Source of the DNA: Oreohelix idahoensis
Lineage: Eukaryota > Mollusca > Gastropoda > Stylommatophora > Oreohelicidae
Reading direction: 5' to 3'
DNA: 64,000 nt
Assembly (NCBI GenBank): GCA_024509875.1
Contig: JAMPIV010000279.1
Coordinates: forward strand, 1-64,000
The notes under the pieces are model-generated. The model had not been told where the DNA came from. It did no database searches and saw only the letters and a list, made by a program, of their open reading frames with translations. Made by a program: the position numbers and the translations under genes. This document shows, in pieces, positions 11,292 through 21,722 of the stretch (its first letter is position 1; the number at the start of each line of letters is the position of its first letter).

Positions 11292-11309
11292 AAGTGGTCA
11301 CAGGCACCA
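11292..11309 (-). other. Second primer-binding-site-like sequence in element 1
   Basis: TGGTGCCTGTGACCACTT lies exactly 61 bases inside the first site and is preceded, like it, by CACATCTCA plus three bases. It looks like a duplicated LTR/primer-site junction. Confidence 0.55.
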
Positions 11310-11352
11310 CTTTGAGATGTGTTTTCCTGCTCAATACCTTTTTTTTAATGAG

Positions 11353-11370
11353 GACTGATCACGGGCACCA
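11353..11370 (-). other. Element 1 primer-binding site
   Basis: In element orientation the sequence TGGTGCCCGTGATCAGTC begins three bases after the LTR end. Starting with TGG, it fits pairing with a tRNA 3' CCA end. I cannot identify the tRNA. Confidence 0.7.
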
Positions 11371-11373
11371 AGT

Positions 11374-12328
11374 TGAGATGTGTGGCCGGGTAGGGTAGTG
11401 GGGGTTGCTGTTTTGAATCGAGAGTATTAGATTTTGATTACTAGCTAGCCTGCTAGAGGTGATGATTTCTCTCTACAGACTTACAGGAATTTACCAGGTT
11501 CGGGGATAATCCTTAAGAAGTTTTAATTTTTAGAGCAGATGGTTATTGTTTGTGTTGCACCTGCAGCGATTAGCTTTGGTATGATACTTTAGTAATTTGT
11601 ATGATGGCCACTTGCAAAACATATGATTCGTCAACAGCATTTGTGTTCAATGAAACAACTGTTTTATTTAACTTTCAACAAGAACTGGGTTAAGTCAAAT
11701 GGTAACCACATCAAATTTTCATAATAGCATGTCGACATTTATAAACCAGCATGAAGGTTCAATATATTATTTCTAGGATGCAACATTCCTTTTTCCCAAC
11801 ATCAGGATCTTCCTTTGTAAGCATATCGGTCAATTATATGCCTATTTTGTTTTCATTGTTGCACATCTTGGAACATAGCCATACTTGGGTTATGACCGTC
11901 AGCTCTAACTGTTTGAGCATTGTTAATGGATAGTACTTACAGAACTTTAGAATTTCACAAACACTTCCAAGAATTAATTAAATATACACAACTGTGTCTG
12001 AAGTTGATGTCCTCAACTGAAATCCACACTGATTAGACAAAGCATGTCCTTGCTTTCACGCTCTCAGTTCAATACTGCCTAAAAACATGGCTTCGTCTCC
12101 CGTTAATTTCTGGGAAAAAAGAAACTGAGCTTAACCATTGGTTAGAAATCACGTGACTAACGCAACTCTGCAAGCGAAGCTTGGCCTAAAATAATGCGTG
12201 GCGTTTCCAAGCTAAAACTGGCCTAATTGAACATCTGCGTTAAGATTTTCTTTTATCTTCTGTTTCTATAAAAATTTATTTTATGTTAACATAGTCTAAT
12301 CTGAAAACTCACGGTATACGCGGTTACA
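11374..12328 (-). mobile_element. 5' LTR of element 1
   Basis: The 955-bp repeat has TG...CA ends (plus-strand tgagatg to ggttaca) and matches the window-edge copy. It should contain the promoter and polyadenylation signals of the element; I could not place a specific TATA box. The left boundary was set by the primer-binding site three bases away and by the TG dinucleotide. Confidence 0.88.
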
Positions 12329-12531
12329 GGAGCACAGAGATTGTACCTGAGCTACATCTTTAGTCCCCCTCAGTCTTGGGTGGGCTAACGAAACGATCAT
12401 CAGCGGATGTTGTGTGCAAGAAATTACGGACATAACTTTTGAGAGATGAGTACACATTAGTATCATTTCCGTCGGCAATTGTGAGCATTTAAGTCTATGA
12501 AGAAAACGTGAATTAGCATAGTAAGAGACAA
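12329..12531. other. Unassigned flank of element 1
   Basis: About 200 bases between the LTR and the 34-bp minisatellite. I see no gene or repeat. Confidence 0.5.
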
Positions 12532-12885
12532 ACAGCATAGCTGATAAAGTTTATATATTTAATTAACAGCACAGCTGATACAATTACTATATTTAATTAA
12601 CAGCACAGCTGATACATTTACTATATTTAATTAACAGCACAGTTGATACATTTACTATATTTAATTAACAGCACAGTTGATACATTTACTATATTTAATT
12701 AACAGCACAGCTGATACATTTACTATATTTAATTAACAGCACAGCTGATACATTTACTATATTTAATTAACAGCACAGTTGATACATTTACTATATTTAA
12801 TTAACAGCACAGTTGATACATTTACTATATTTAATTAACAGCACAGCTGATACATTTACTATACTTAATTAACAGCACAGCTGAT
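12532..12885. repeat. 34-bp minisatellite, about 10 copies
   Basis: Units of the form acagcacagctgatacattt plus actatatttaatta repeat head to tail with few substitutions (mostly cagctg/cagttg). The first and last units are the most diverged, as expected for an array homogenised from its centre. Confidence 0.95.
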
Positions 12886-12918
12886 AAAAATTTGTTTCCT
12901 ATAATTGGAAAACTTGTT

Positions 12919-12919
12919 G

Positions 12920-12979
<60 letters not shown>

Positions 12980-13150
12980 CTTACTTAGTCGTTCCTCTTC
13001 TACCGTGAGGTGTAGAGGTTTGGAAGAGAGAGCGCCAGACTATCCTATCGGCTGTCTTCTTCCTGGCCTGGTTCCATTCTAGTCCTCGGTCCTTCAAAGA
13101 TTGTCTAATGTTGTCCTCCCAGCGGACTCTGGTATATATATATATATAAT
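12919..13150. repeat. (TA)n microsatellite split by a LINE fragment
   Basis: About 57 bases of TA repeat at 12919-12976 and about 19 more at 13132-13150 flank the LINE fragment on both sides, as if the LINE inserted into an existing TA tract. Confidence 0.9.
12978..13131 (-). mobile_element. 5'-truncated tail of the RTE-like LINE
   Basis: The reverse complement matches 40692-40846, the 3' end of the full-length LINE, through the coding end (RWEDNIRQSLKDRG to RRGTTK, stop) and the tail gactaagtaagtaa. Only about 154 bases remain, typical of incomplete target-primed reverse transcription. It keeps a Gln codon where the longer copy has TAA. Confidence 0.92.
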
Positions 13151-13844
13151 ATTTGTAAATCATTTGTAAACTTACAAATCCATTACATTCCATCTTCCAA
13201 CATCCATCTTTCAGCACAAGAGTAGATAGTGTATATACTAAATAAATAATAGGGAAATTGTATTTGAACGACTTGTCAATTTTTTTATAATTGTTAAGTA
13301 AAATCTGTTTCCTTGTTTTTTGTAATATCACAGTTAGTTACACAGCGGGGGTGGCAATTTATGTCTGTCTCCTCTCCACTAATGTTTCGAGATCAGATCA
13401 TTCACAGCCGTAACTAATTTGTGATACCAGTAGTTCTCTCAGACACTGGGACTTCACCATTTTCTGCAGAAATTCTATTTCTGTAATTGTCAGTACTATA
13501 CTGATCCTAGAGCCAATAAAAACCTCACACCACAGACACATAAGGCGTGGTGAAACTGATGAAAAGGCATCGTGACGACCGCAATGGGCAATGGAATTCT
13601 GGACTGTAAATTAAATGCGAAATTATTACTTACTCAACGGCTTGAAGTTGGCACAATGGATAAAACCAGGAGCTGATTTGGAAGCTGCAACCAAGGTGAT
13701 GCTGGTTCCCGGTGGAAGCAGTATGGTGAAGTTTATGACGAAGTGATGTTATTAAACACAATCCGATAATAACGTTAAGGAAGCAATGGAAAGGGCAATA
13801 GTTTAAAGATAATATTATGATTTTTTTTTACGATGTATCGATAA
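13151..13844. other. Unassigned sequence before element 2
   Basis: About 690 bases with only short open frames and no recognised repeat. It ends with gatga, the target duplication of element 2. Confidence 0.5.
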
Positions 13845-13849
13845 GATGA

Positions 13850-16425
13850 TGTCACAGGGTTATCCCGAAGGGTAACCAAAGAGAGTTATCTGGGTGGTGC
13901 CGGCTTGATAAAAGGCTCCGATTTGCCTGGCAACCGGTTGAAGATGGGCAGCAGGAGTGGAGAAGGTGAATATAAGACTTTGGGATGAGTTCCCAGCATA
14001 TAGTCCCAGTGATTCTGGATCTCGTGACACTATATCTCCTACCACTCTATCCCCCTCTCTATTATATTATAATGCTAACGAGCCCCCACCTCCCCTATTA
14101 CACTGAGGGAACAGAAGAGGAAGAAAGGAAGAACAGTATGTCTCTTTCGCACACTTTCTTTCCTTCTCTATATATGTAATAACGTGTGTTGGTAAACACA
14201 ACTACAACATTTATTAAAGTTCTGAAATATAACAACATTCAATTACACTAATACAAATGCAACTAGGAATGACATTAACTATCCCTGTGAAGAAAGATAT
14301 TAGTTAATGCAAAATACACAAATGAATCTAAAGTCTACACTATGTGATGATGATGATGAATTTAAGTAACTCCTAAATACTAACAAAAAGGATATCTTGT
14401 GTTTCTTGGTCTCTCGCTAACTGTCAATAAACTCTGGTTGTTTGTACACAATGGACAAGTCTTTGTCTGCCTACAATAACACTGGACGGTTCACTTGGTT
14501 TCGTCGGGTGTCCACGGCTTGTTCTTTTGTCCTTCACAATGCGAGTGTTGACATTGTCCCGAGCGTCCAAGGTGTCTTGTTCATGTGTGGTGTTGAACGC
14601 AATGTTAGGCGGGTGAGACTTCGTCTGATATGCAGATGTCCTTGCGTTGTGCTGATAGTCTGCTCATGTGGTGGTGATGATGGAAATATGTTGTATATTC
14701 GTATTTGTTGGTGCATCAATTGTACAGGGAGAATCTGTCCATTACTGCATGTAATTTAGGATCTCGATAAATTTGGTAGGCACTGGGTTTACAAAATCTC
14801 CCGTCTGCTCTTGCAGCTTTTGATCATAGTTTCTCAAAGGCACTTGTTGTAAAAAATCATCCGTTGGCGACTGCCACTTCAGATCATTAAATTTCTCATT
14901 GTTGTAAAAATCATCCGTTGGCGACTGCCACTTCAGATCATTAAATTTCACGTGGACAGCTATTAGAAATGCAGCAATCCTTCTGGGTATTTTCTGCTTT
15001 CTTTTCTGGGTGGGTAGTCGATGATAGAAAGACCCTTCACCGCCTGGTAAATTCCTTTCTGACCCCCGTGGAGTATTGGTAGGTTGTTGCCGTTAATTAC
15101 GTGTGAGATGTGTGTCGTCGCAGTATCTCGGTCGGCCCTACTCTAAAGCTTGTCCTGTGATTAACGCCAACCACGTAGTAGACTAAGGATGAGTATCTCA
15201 AATGGTCCCTGTCTCTACCACTGTGATGGATAAAATAATGAACCCTTTGTAAGTATCCCGTAAACTATGCTACGCCTGTAGTGTCTTGTATGTGAAATCT
15301 TATCACTATAAGAAATGACTGTGCGATGTTTACTGCGCGGTTAACCGGTAATGTAAAAGGCCACATAAAAGTGTCTTGTATTTACTTCGTTATAGTTACT
15401 GGAAACTGTGCAATCTTATAAATATAATAATTCTCTGCATGGCGTTTATTGCAACCTGTACTTATTAGTGTGAAATATAATATTATAATAAACGTGACTG
15501 GTATTTACAGTGTTATATTTATGGAAAATATGTATATATTATCTGAATGAAGTTAAGACATAATAATGATAAAGTACAAAATATATTACACTAACCTTGG
15601 TGTCCCTATACGAATTTCACTGACACAATGTCTTGATTCTTTCTCGTGAAATCTAGAACCCCAAGTCTTGGTTGGCGGAATGGTTTCTCTTACCAATGCC
15701 AAGCAATGAATATAGTTGGGTTATATATCGTCTGGATCGCCTAGGGCGATTTTTCGGGTTCGCTTCCTGTGTCATGTGAAATTTCGTTTGTTTTCCTAAA
15801 GTCAGACATTCCGTCCTCAACTGTGTAAAATTTCCTGTATTATTTTGCTATGGTCGCTCTCATATTTTGCTTATCCGAGACAACTTGTCTGCGTTCGTCT
15901 TTTGAGTGTCTGTGCAGCATTTAATAGTCTTTACATAATGACATATTCTCCCTCTTTTCATGTTGTCCCTGGCTCAGACACTGCGTCGCCGTTACTCAAA
16001 TGTTATTGGGTCGGTTCGATGAGAACCTGCTTAAATTACTCATTGTAATACTGCCTCGCGCTCTGTCCATTATATTCTACGGCTAGCCACAATAATATTG
16101 CTTGTAACTTCCTGCCTTTGTGAAAACGCAACCGAGACGTTGAAGCGATTACCTCAATAATCTGTTGGACTCACTGTCTACTAGTTGCGAAAACATTTCA
16201 AGCGAATGTTGTTGCGTTTAAAGGGGTCACGCCGAGCGTTGTCTATTGTTATGTCAACCTTCCTTGTAAAATTGGTCAATTTTCCTCGACTGATGAAAAC
16301 GATGTCTATTGTGAACAATGGGTATTCACCCTTGCATGCTTCTTCATACCTTGAGAAATTTATCAACAAAATATTACCAATAGGTTTTAAGAATTGAAAT
16401 GCAGACTTAGTCGCGTCCCGTGACA
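13850..16425 (-). mobile_element. 3' LTR of element 2
   Basis: It is 2576 bp with TG...CA termini and short terminal inverted repeats (TGTCAC/GTGACA). Compared with the other LTR it lacks the 595-bp insert and about 12 bases within an internal repeat near 14900. On the internal side lies tatgtcccccgcacg, whose reverse complement holds a short purine run suitable as a polypurine tract. Confidence 0.95.
14826..14951. repeat. Internal 60-bp direct repeat in element 2 LTR
   Basis: Two tandem units, each containing aaaatcatccgttggcgact then gccacttcagatcattaaat. The same pair occurs at 21405-21532, where the second unit also keeps the aaggcacttg leader that is missing here. Confidence 0.9.
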
Positions 16426-16984
16426 TATGTCCCCCGCACGAAGTCTTAGCTTGGGAAGACTCCTGCGAGTCAGGATGCATTTTACATTCCCTATTGTCGG
16501 CTGATGTTATCTCCTCGCTATTAATATCCTCCTCATCTTCCTTGTTCCAAACCTTCTTCTCCTCGTCCAAATCACTCTTCTCGCAATCTTCCTCAGTTGC
16601 TTCTCCTGTATCAGCTATAAAGAGCTGCTCCATTTCCTGTTTCAATGTCGTGGCCGTGGCCAAGAGCTGTCGCCCCTGCTCGACTAGCTTCGTAAAGCGG
16701 GCTGTGATTTTCTGCACGCCTGCAGATGACTGTCTAGCCGCATTGGGCCGAAGTACTGAGTTCGGATTTCCCTTATTCCAATGCTTTGTGGCTGCTCGTG
16801 TCCTGAAGTTAGCCGCTTCAGTTATGTGTCTGTCTAAATATCTCTGTAGCAGAACAATATTATATATTTCCAGCTGATTCTCCTCTGGAATCTTATAATT
16901 GGTTCGAGATGCCTTCTCGACCACTGGGTATGGCCCGTGCCATCCAATCTGTAACCTGTTCTGTTTGCTATGCATAAACAGTAA
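16181..16984 (-). pseudogene. Element 2 integrase GPY/F tail and acidic C-terminal segment
   Basis: This frame overlaps the end of the large upstream ORF and is offset from it. It begins with the integrase C-terminal GPY/F module (QIGWHGPYPVVEKASRTNYK), closely matching element 3. A predicted helical stretch (LVEQGRQLLATATTLKQEME) and an acidic segment rich in Glu and Asp follow. The frame then runs about 81 codons into the 3' LTR before stopping at 16181. In element 3 the GPY/F module leads into RT; here no RT follows. The module has no ATG of its own except an internal one at 16975, so it probably needs a frame change from the upstream ORF. Confidence 0.78.
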
Positions 16985-19709
16985 AACATGCTATCTCTAG
17001 CTCACACTTAGGACCAGTCGTCTTATATTCTCCGTCATGTTGACGCCTCCTCTTCTTCATACGTGGTCTGTTTCCCTTACCTGTGGCTTCCTCACTTTTC
17101 CCATGATTTGATGCCCCTCTCTGGCATTCAGGACCTGATCTGATAAATTGATCCATGTCCCCTGCGATTCCCTGCCAATAATAATGGTGGGTGATTCTTT
17201 GCGTAGTGATGTATTGTCTGACCTGACCACTAGATTCACTAGCATGTCCCATACCTAAGATATAAAATCTATATCGTGCTGGTACTACCAGTTGCTTATA
17301 CTCATATCCGCGCTTTCCTACTTTCCTAAGGAGTTGTCCTTGCTGTTTAAAGCAGTCTCCTGGTTGCGATGGATTGTCTCCCTTCAGTCTCTTCTTAAAA
17401 CAAGGTTCTACCGATTTGTCGTTGTTTTGAGCTGGTCTCAGCTCTTGCGGATGGAAGTCAAACTCGTCTCCTTGTCTCTTCTCCTTCGCTTGTTCACTTG
17501 TCTGCACTGCAGCTGTGACTCTTGATTGACGAGTGTCTCCTAAACTCACATATTTGCAGCCTATAATGAATTCATACCTATGATCATATAAAACTGCCGT
17601 TCGTAGTTCTCCCTCGACATACCTGCCTTCAATGGGAGTCCGGGCGATAGCCGCCATCAATGGAGGATCGCCGTTACCTGTGAACTGAATTTCCACAGTT
17701 CCATCACTCAATTGTTCTGGTCTAACCAGTCTAGAACTGAGTTTCGAATCGAATTCCAGCCTGGAATCGAATACCTCTTCCGCTCTTTCTCTATTGACAA
17801 CGTTGCGTTCCGAGGGAATCCGGGCGCTAGTTGCCGTCCCTGAAAGATCACTTTTCTTTCTCCACCCTTTTGCCTTAGCATCCTGGTAACCTTCTTTGCC
17901 AGGTTTAAACCTCTTCTTTCTCTTGAGTGGTCCATTCTTACTGACACTAACTCTCAGTGTGTCTGTCTTCGCTCTGTCGAAATAAAAAATGTCTCCCCAC
18001 TTCTTTCTCTTGAGTGACCCACTCCTACTGACATCAAATCTCTTTGTTTCTTTCTTCGATCTCTTGAAATAAAAAGTGTTTCCCCACTTCTTTCCTCTGC
18101 TAAACAATCTTTGAATCCGCCGACGGATCAAAGTTGGCCATTGTTTGTCCTTATTACGTATCTTGTGTATCTTGCCCGTGGAATGGTCATAAATCAAGAT
18201 ACGGTGCAACCCATCTGTCCTTTTGTATCGGGTACAGTGTGTTGTTAATTTCGCGCGTCGGCGCTGTGCCTTGCCTAAAGCGCGTACACCAAGCTGTTTC
18301 CTCTTGTGTCGCCTGGTGTCTTTCCTTCTGTCTATCCGCTTAGTTTTTGTCTCGCCTACATATAGAATCGGAGTCCCGTGGGTGTTGAGCTGCTGTATCC
18401 CCGCCGGCTCTACCACACTTTTCTCCTCATGATCCTCTTCTACCTCCTTTTGAAGAGAGTCGGGGGGTGCCTCCGTGTCCGTCGTCCACCCTGTCCCGAT
18501 AATCGTATGTGTTGTTATACCTTCTAAAGGCACACATTTCTCTCCGTAAGTTTTAAAAGTGGTAGGATCTGACTTTTCCTCGTCCTGGGTAAAGGCAGAC
18601 TTAGGCGATGTGGGCAACTGTCTATTTCCGTGGATAATAGCGAATGCCCGTTCCTGTCCGGTCGCTTCTTTCCACGTAGAAGGGCCGGTGGAGTGAGGTA
18701 ATAATTGTTCTCCTGATGTCAGGAGACAAGTGCCTGTTTTCTTCTTCCCTGTGATGCCAGGTGAAATTGTTTTATTCGAAGTCCCCTTGCAAGATCCATC
18801 GAAGGTACCGCTCGCAATTAGAGTGGGTTCTTCTGTGCCTTTTAATAACTTTCCGTTATCTCTGCAGAGTTGCCTGGAATCCATTGAATTAACTACCGCC
18901 GGGTGTGATTTTTCTGCCTCTTCTTTCCGGGACTCTTTGTCCATCATTGTTCGGGTTTCTATATACGCCATGCGATGGAGAGGAGGGCGGTTTCGGCACT
19001 CGCTGGTGTAGTGATTTTTCCTGCGACAATACCGGCACCATTTATCCCCTTGCCTCTGGTTCTGAGAAAAGGATTTGTGTTGAGTTTCCTTTCTATGTGG
19101 ATTGCAAAGGAAGGTGTCTTTCTTCCCCTGATACCGGCCAACTGGGCCCTTCTCATAATCAGTTTTTCCTGCGGATTTCTTTGCATATGAAGTAATGCAA
19201 TGCGAAGATGGTGTGTCTTCTAGGCGATATGTTAGCTCATCTGTCACTTCATGGGCCGAAACAAATATTTCCGATTCAAGTCTTGTGGGTTGTTCATACG
19301 TTCCACACAACCTCTTCATCCGAAGTTCGTGCTCTCTTTCTGCCCTGATTCTCCTATCCTCGGCCTCTCTCTCTGCCTTGATTCTCCTATACTCGGCCTC
19401 TCTCTCTGCCTTGATTCTCCTATCTTTAGCCGCTGCTAATCTCAATCTTGTTTGCTCTACTTCTGCTGCCAGTTTATCTTTTCTCTCTTGCTCTGCAATT
19501 TTGTCTTTTCTCTCTTGCTCTGCAAGTTTGTCTTTTCTCTCTTGCTCTGCAATTTTGTCTTTTCTCTCTTGCTCTGCAAGTTTGTCTTTTCTCTCTTCTT
19601 TGTGCGCCGTTAACATTTTTTCCACATATTCCATAAGTTCTCCTTTTTCTAGTTTTAAACTAGTTGCTTCCTGGATAATCGCCGCGCGAATTTGTGCCAA
19701 GTCGGCCAT
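16968..19709 (-). CDS. Element 2 long ORF: coiled coil, zinc knuckle, basic repeats, INT finger
   Basis: A 913-codon frame starts at the ATG whose product MADLAQIRAA aligns with element 3 Gag (MAELAKFRSA). Residues 35-150 form a highly charged coiled coil built from 9-residue repeats (ERKDKLAEQ). A CCHC knuckle (CRYCRRKNHYTSEC) is near residue 225. A Lys/Arg-rich middle contains a near-duplicate of about 30 residues (KKWGNTFYF and KKWGDIFYF). A region related to element 3's PR segment (GRYVEGELRTAV) lacks a DTG site. An integrase HHCC finger near 823 follows (GHASESSG to CQRG). Capsid, the integrase DDE core and RT are absent. Despite this the frame has no stop over 2.7 kb. Its function is unknown; it could be an RNA-binding or particle-associated protein. 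Confidence 0.85.
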   Translation of the reverse strand: MADLAQIRAAIIQEATSLKLEKGELMEYVEKMLTAHKEERKDKLAEQERKDKIAEQERKDKLAEQERKDKIAEQERKDKLAAEVEQTRLRLAAAKDRRIKAEREAEYRRIKAEREAEDRRIRAEREHELRMKRLCGTYEQPTRLESEIFVSAHEVTDELTYRLEDTPSSHCITSYAKKSAGKTDYEKGPVGRYQGKKDTFLCNPHRKETQHKSFSQNQRQGDKWCRYCRRKNHYTSECRNRPPLHRMAYIETRTMMDKESRKEEAEKSHPAVVNSMDSRQLCRDNGKLLKGTEEPTLIASGTFDGSCKGTSNKTISPGITGKKKTGTCLLTSGEQLLPHSTGPSTWKEATGQERAFAIIHGNRQLPTSPKSAFTQDEEKSDPTTFKTYGEKCVPLEGITTHTIIGTGWTTDTEAPPDSLQKEVEEDHEEKSVVEPAGIQQLNTHGTPILYVGETKTKRIDRRKDTRRHKRKQLGVRALGKAQRRRAKLTTHCTRYKRTDGLHRILIYDHSTGKIHKIRNKDKQWPTLIRRRIQRLFSRGKKWGNTFYFKRSKKETKRFDVSRSGSLKRKKWGDIFYFDRAKTDTLRVSVSKNGPLKRKKRFKPGKEGYQDAKAKGWRKKSDLSGTATSARIPSERNVVNRERAEEVFDSRLEFDSKLSSRLVRPEQLSDGTVEIQFTGNGDPPLMAAIARTPIEGRYVEGELRTAVLYDHRYEFIIGCKYVSLGDTRQSRVTAAVQTSEQAKEKRQGDEFDFHPQELRPAQNNDKSVEPCFKKRLKGDNPSQPGDCFKQQGQLLRKVGKRGYEYKQLVVPARYRFYILGMGHASESSGQVRQYITTQRITHHYYWQGIAGDMDQFIRSGPECQRGASNHGKSEEATGKGNRPRMKKRRRQHDGEYKTTGPKCELEIACFTVYA

Positions 19710-20421
19710 GATCAAGCTAGATTTCAATCTGCCTGTCGCAACTCAAAATTATGTGAGAGAAATTTAGAGCGAAAAATAAAATCGTGACTTTGCCCCAAGG
19801 GAGAAACAACAACCAAATTTCCTGACTACTTCCCTATAACCTTTACACCCGTACAGATAAATGACAATATTAAAGAAAAACTCGGCAATACAATTCTAAG
19901 ACTGGCTAAGAATACCAGTCAAATATTTCTGACCATAAACAGTCTGCCTACCAAGAAAACAATACCAAAATGTTTCGTCTCAGTGGCTTAGTCGCTATTG
20001 TCCACTTGTGAACAAAAGGACTACACAATGTCGGGTCGCTCGTTCAATGCGTCCGACTTCAACAATGCCTTTTGATCGAGTCCCACGTGGTACTACCGAA
20101 AATCCAGGTAAATTTATAATGATGACAACAAATCAATATTGGTAACCAGATGCAGTAATTAAGTGTATATAAAGTAATATGGTATAATATTCTAACATAT
20201 GTCAAAGTCTTATTTAATATAATATGAATATCTAATCTAATATTCTATTCTGTATTCTTTCCCTCTACCTAAGTAGAATAAGGAACAGTATAGAAGACAG
20301 TGAATAGGTTTTACAAAAATTTCAAAAAAGAATTATTTAATGTTTTTGTCTAGGGCAAGCCCCAAGGTACTATCTCGGACTGCAACGTCCACTCGATCCC
20401 GGACTGCGAGACCCCACTTAA
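19710..20421 (-). other. Element 2 untranslated leader
   Basis: About 700 bases between the 5' LTR and the ORF start, AT-rich and without a long frame. It is the likely place for a packaging signal, which I cannot identify directly. Confidence 0.6.
20399..20416 (-). other. Element 2 primer-binding site
   Basis: In element orientation TGGGGTCTCGCAGTCCGG starts five bases after the LTR end. It shares TGGGGTCT and a following GTCC-GGGAT pattern with the site of element 3, which also sits five bases from its LTR. Confidence 0.72.
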
Positions 20422-21404
20422 TGTCACAGGGTTATCCCGAAGGGTAACCAAAGAGAGTTATCTGGGTGGTGCCGGCTTGATCAATGGCTCCGATTTGCCT
20501 GGCAACCGGTTGAAGATGGGCAGCAGGAGTGGAGAAGGTGAATATAAGACTTTGGGATGAGTTCCCAGCATATAGTCCCAGTGATTCTGGATCTCGTGAC
20601 ACTATATCTCCTACCACTCTATCCCCCTCTCTATTATATTATAATGCTAACGAGCCCCCACCTCCCCTATTACACTGAGGGAACAGAAGAGGAAGAAAGG
20701 AAGAACAGTATGTCTCTTTCGCACACTTTCTTTCCTTCTCTATATATGTAATAACGTGTGTTGGTAAACACAACTACAACATTTATTAAAGTTCTGAAAT
20801 ATAACAACATTCAATTACACTAATACAAATGCAACTAGGAATGACATTAACTATCCCTGTGAAGAAAGATATTAGTTAATGCAAAATACACAAATGAATC
20901 TAAAGTCTACACTATGTGATGATGATGATGAATTTAAGTAACTCCTAAATACTAACAAAAAGGATATCTTGTGTTTCTTGGTCTCTCGCTAACTGTCAAT
21001 AAACTCTGGTTGTTTGTACACAATGGACAAGTCTTTGTCTGCCTACAATAACACTGGACGGTTCACTTGGTTTCGTCGGGTGTCCACGGCTTGTTCTTTT
21101 GTCCTTCACAATGCGAGTGTTGACATTGTCCCGAGCGTCCAAGGTGTCTTGTTCATGTGTGGTGTTGAACGCAATGTTAGGCGGGTGAGACTTCGTCTGA
21201 TATGCAGATGTCCTTGCGTTGTGCTGATAGTCTGCTCATGTGGTGGTGATGATGGAAATATGTTGTATATTCGTATTTGTTGGTGCATCAATTGTACAGG
21301 GAGAATCTGTCCATTACTGCATGTAATTTAGGATCTCGATAAATTTGGTAGGCACTGGGTTTACAAAATCTCCCGTCTGCTCTTGCAGCTTTTGATCATA
21401 GTTT

Positions 21405-21532
21405 CTCAAAGGCACTTGTTGTAAAAAATCATCCGTTGGCGACTGCCACTTCAGATCATTAAATTTCTCAAAGGCACTTGTTGTAAAAATCATCCGTTGG
21501 CGACTGCCACTTCAGATCATTAAATTTCACGT
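21405..21532. repeat. Internal 60-bp direct repeat, right LTR copy
   Basis: Two complete units, each with the aaggcacttgttgtaaaa leader. The left LTR has lost that leader from its second unit. Confidence 0.9.
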
Positions 21533-21722
21533 GGACAGCTATTAGAAATGCAGCAATCCTTCTGGGTATTTTCTGCTTTCTTTTCTGGGTGGGTAGTCGA
21601 TGATAGAAAGACCCTTCACCGCCTGGTAAATTCCTTTCTGACCCCCGTGGAGTATTGGTAGGTTGTTGCCGTTAATTACGTGTGAGATGTGTGTCGTCGC
21701 AGTATCTCGGTCGGCCCTACTC

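Larger units (their letters stand above)
1..12328 (-). mobile_element. Element 1: Ty3/gypsy LTR retrotransposon
   Basis: Near-identical direct repeats at 1-943 and 11374-12328 flank gag, zinc-knuckle, protease and RT-RNaseH-integrase segments, all on the minus strand. The 5' LTR is therefore the right-hand one. The pol order PR-RT-RH-INT is the standard Ty3/gypsy arrangement. The LTRs differ by a modest number of substitutions and small indels, so insertion was fairly recent. The left LTR lacks about a dozen terminal bases because the window starts inside it, so the target-site duplication cannot be tested; the right flank begins ggagc. The main pol ORF is intact, but gag and protease are interrupted. 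Confidence 0.93.

Noticed and set aside
19195..19767. 190-codon plus-strand Ser/Leu-rich frame
   Set aside because: It is the antisense of the charged coiled-coil repeats of element 2.
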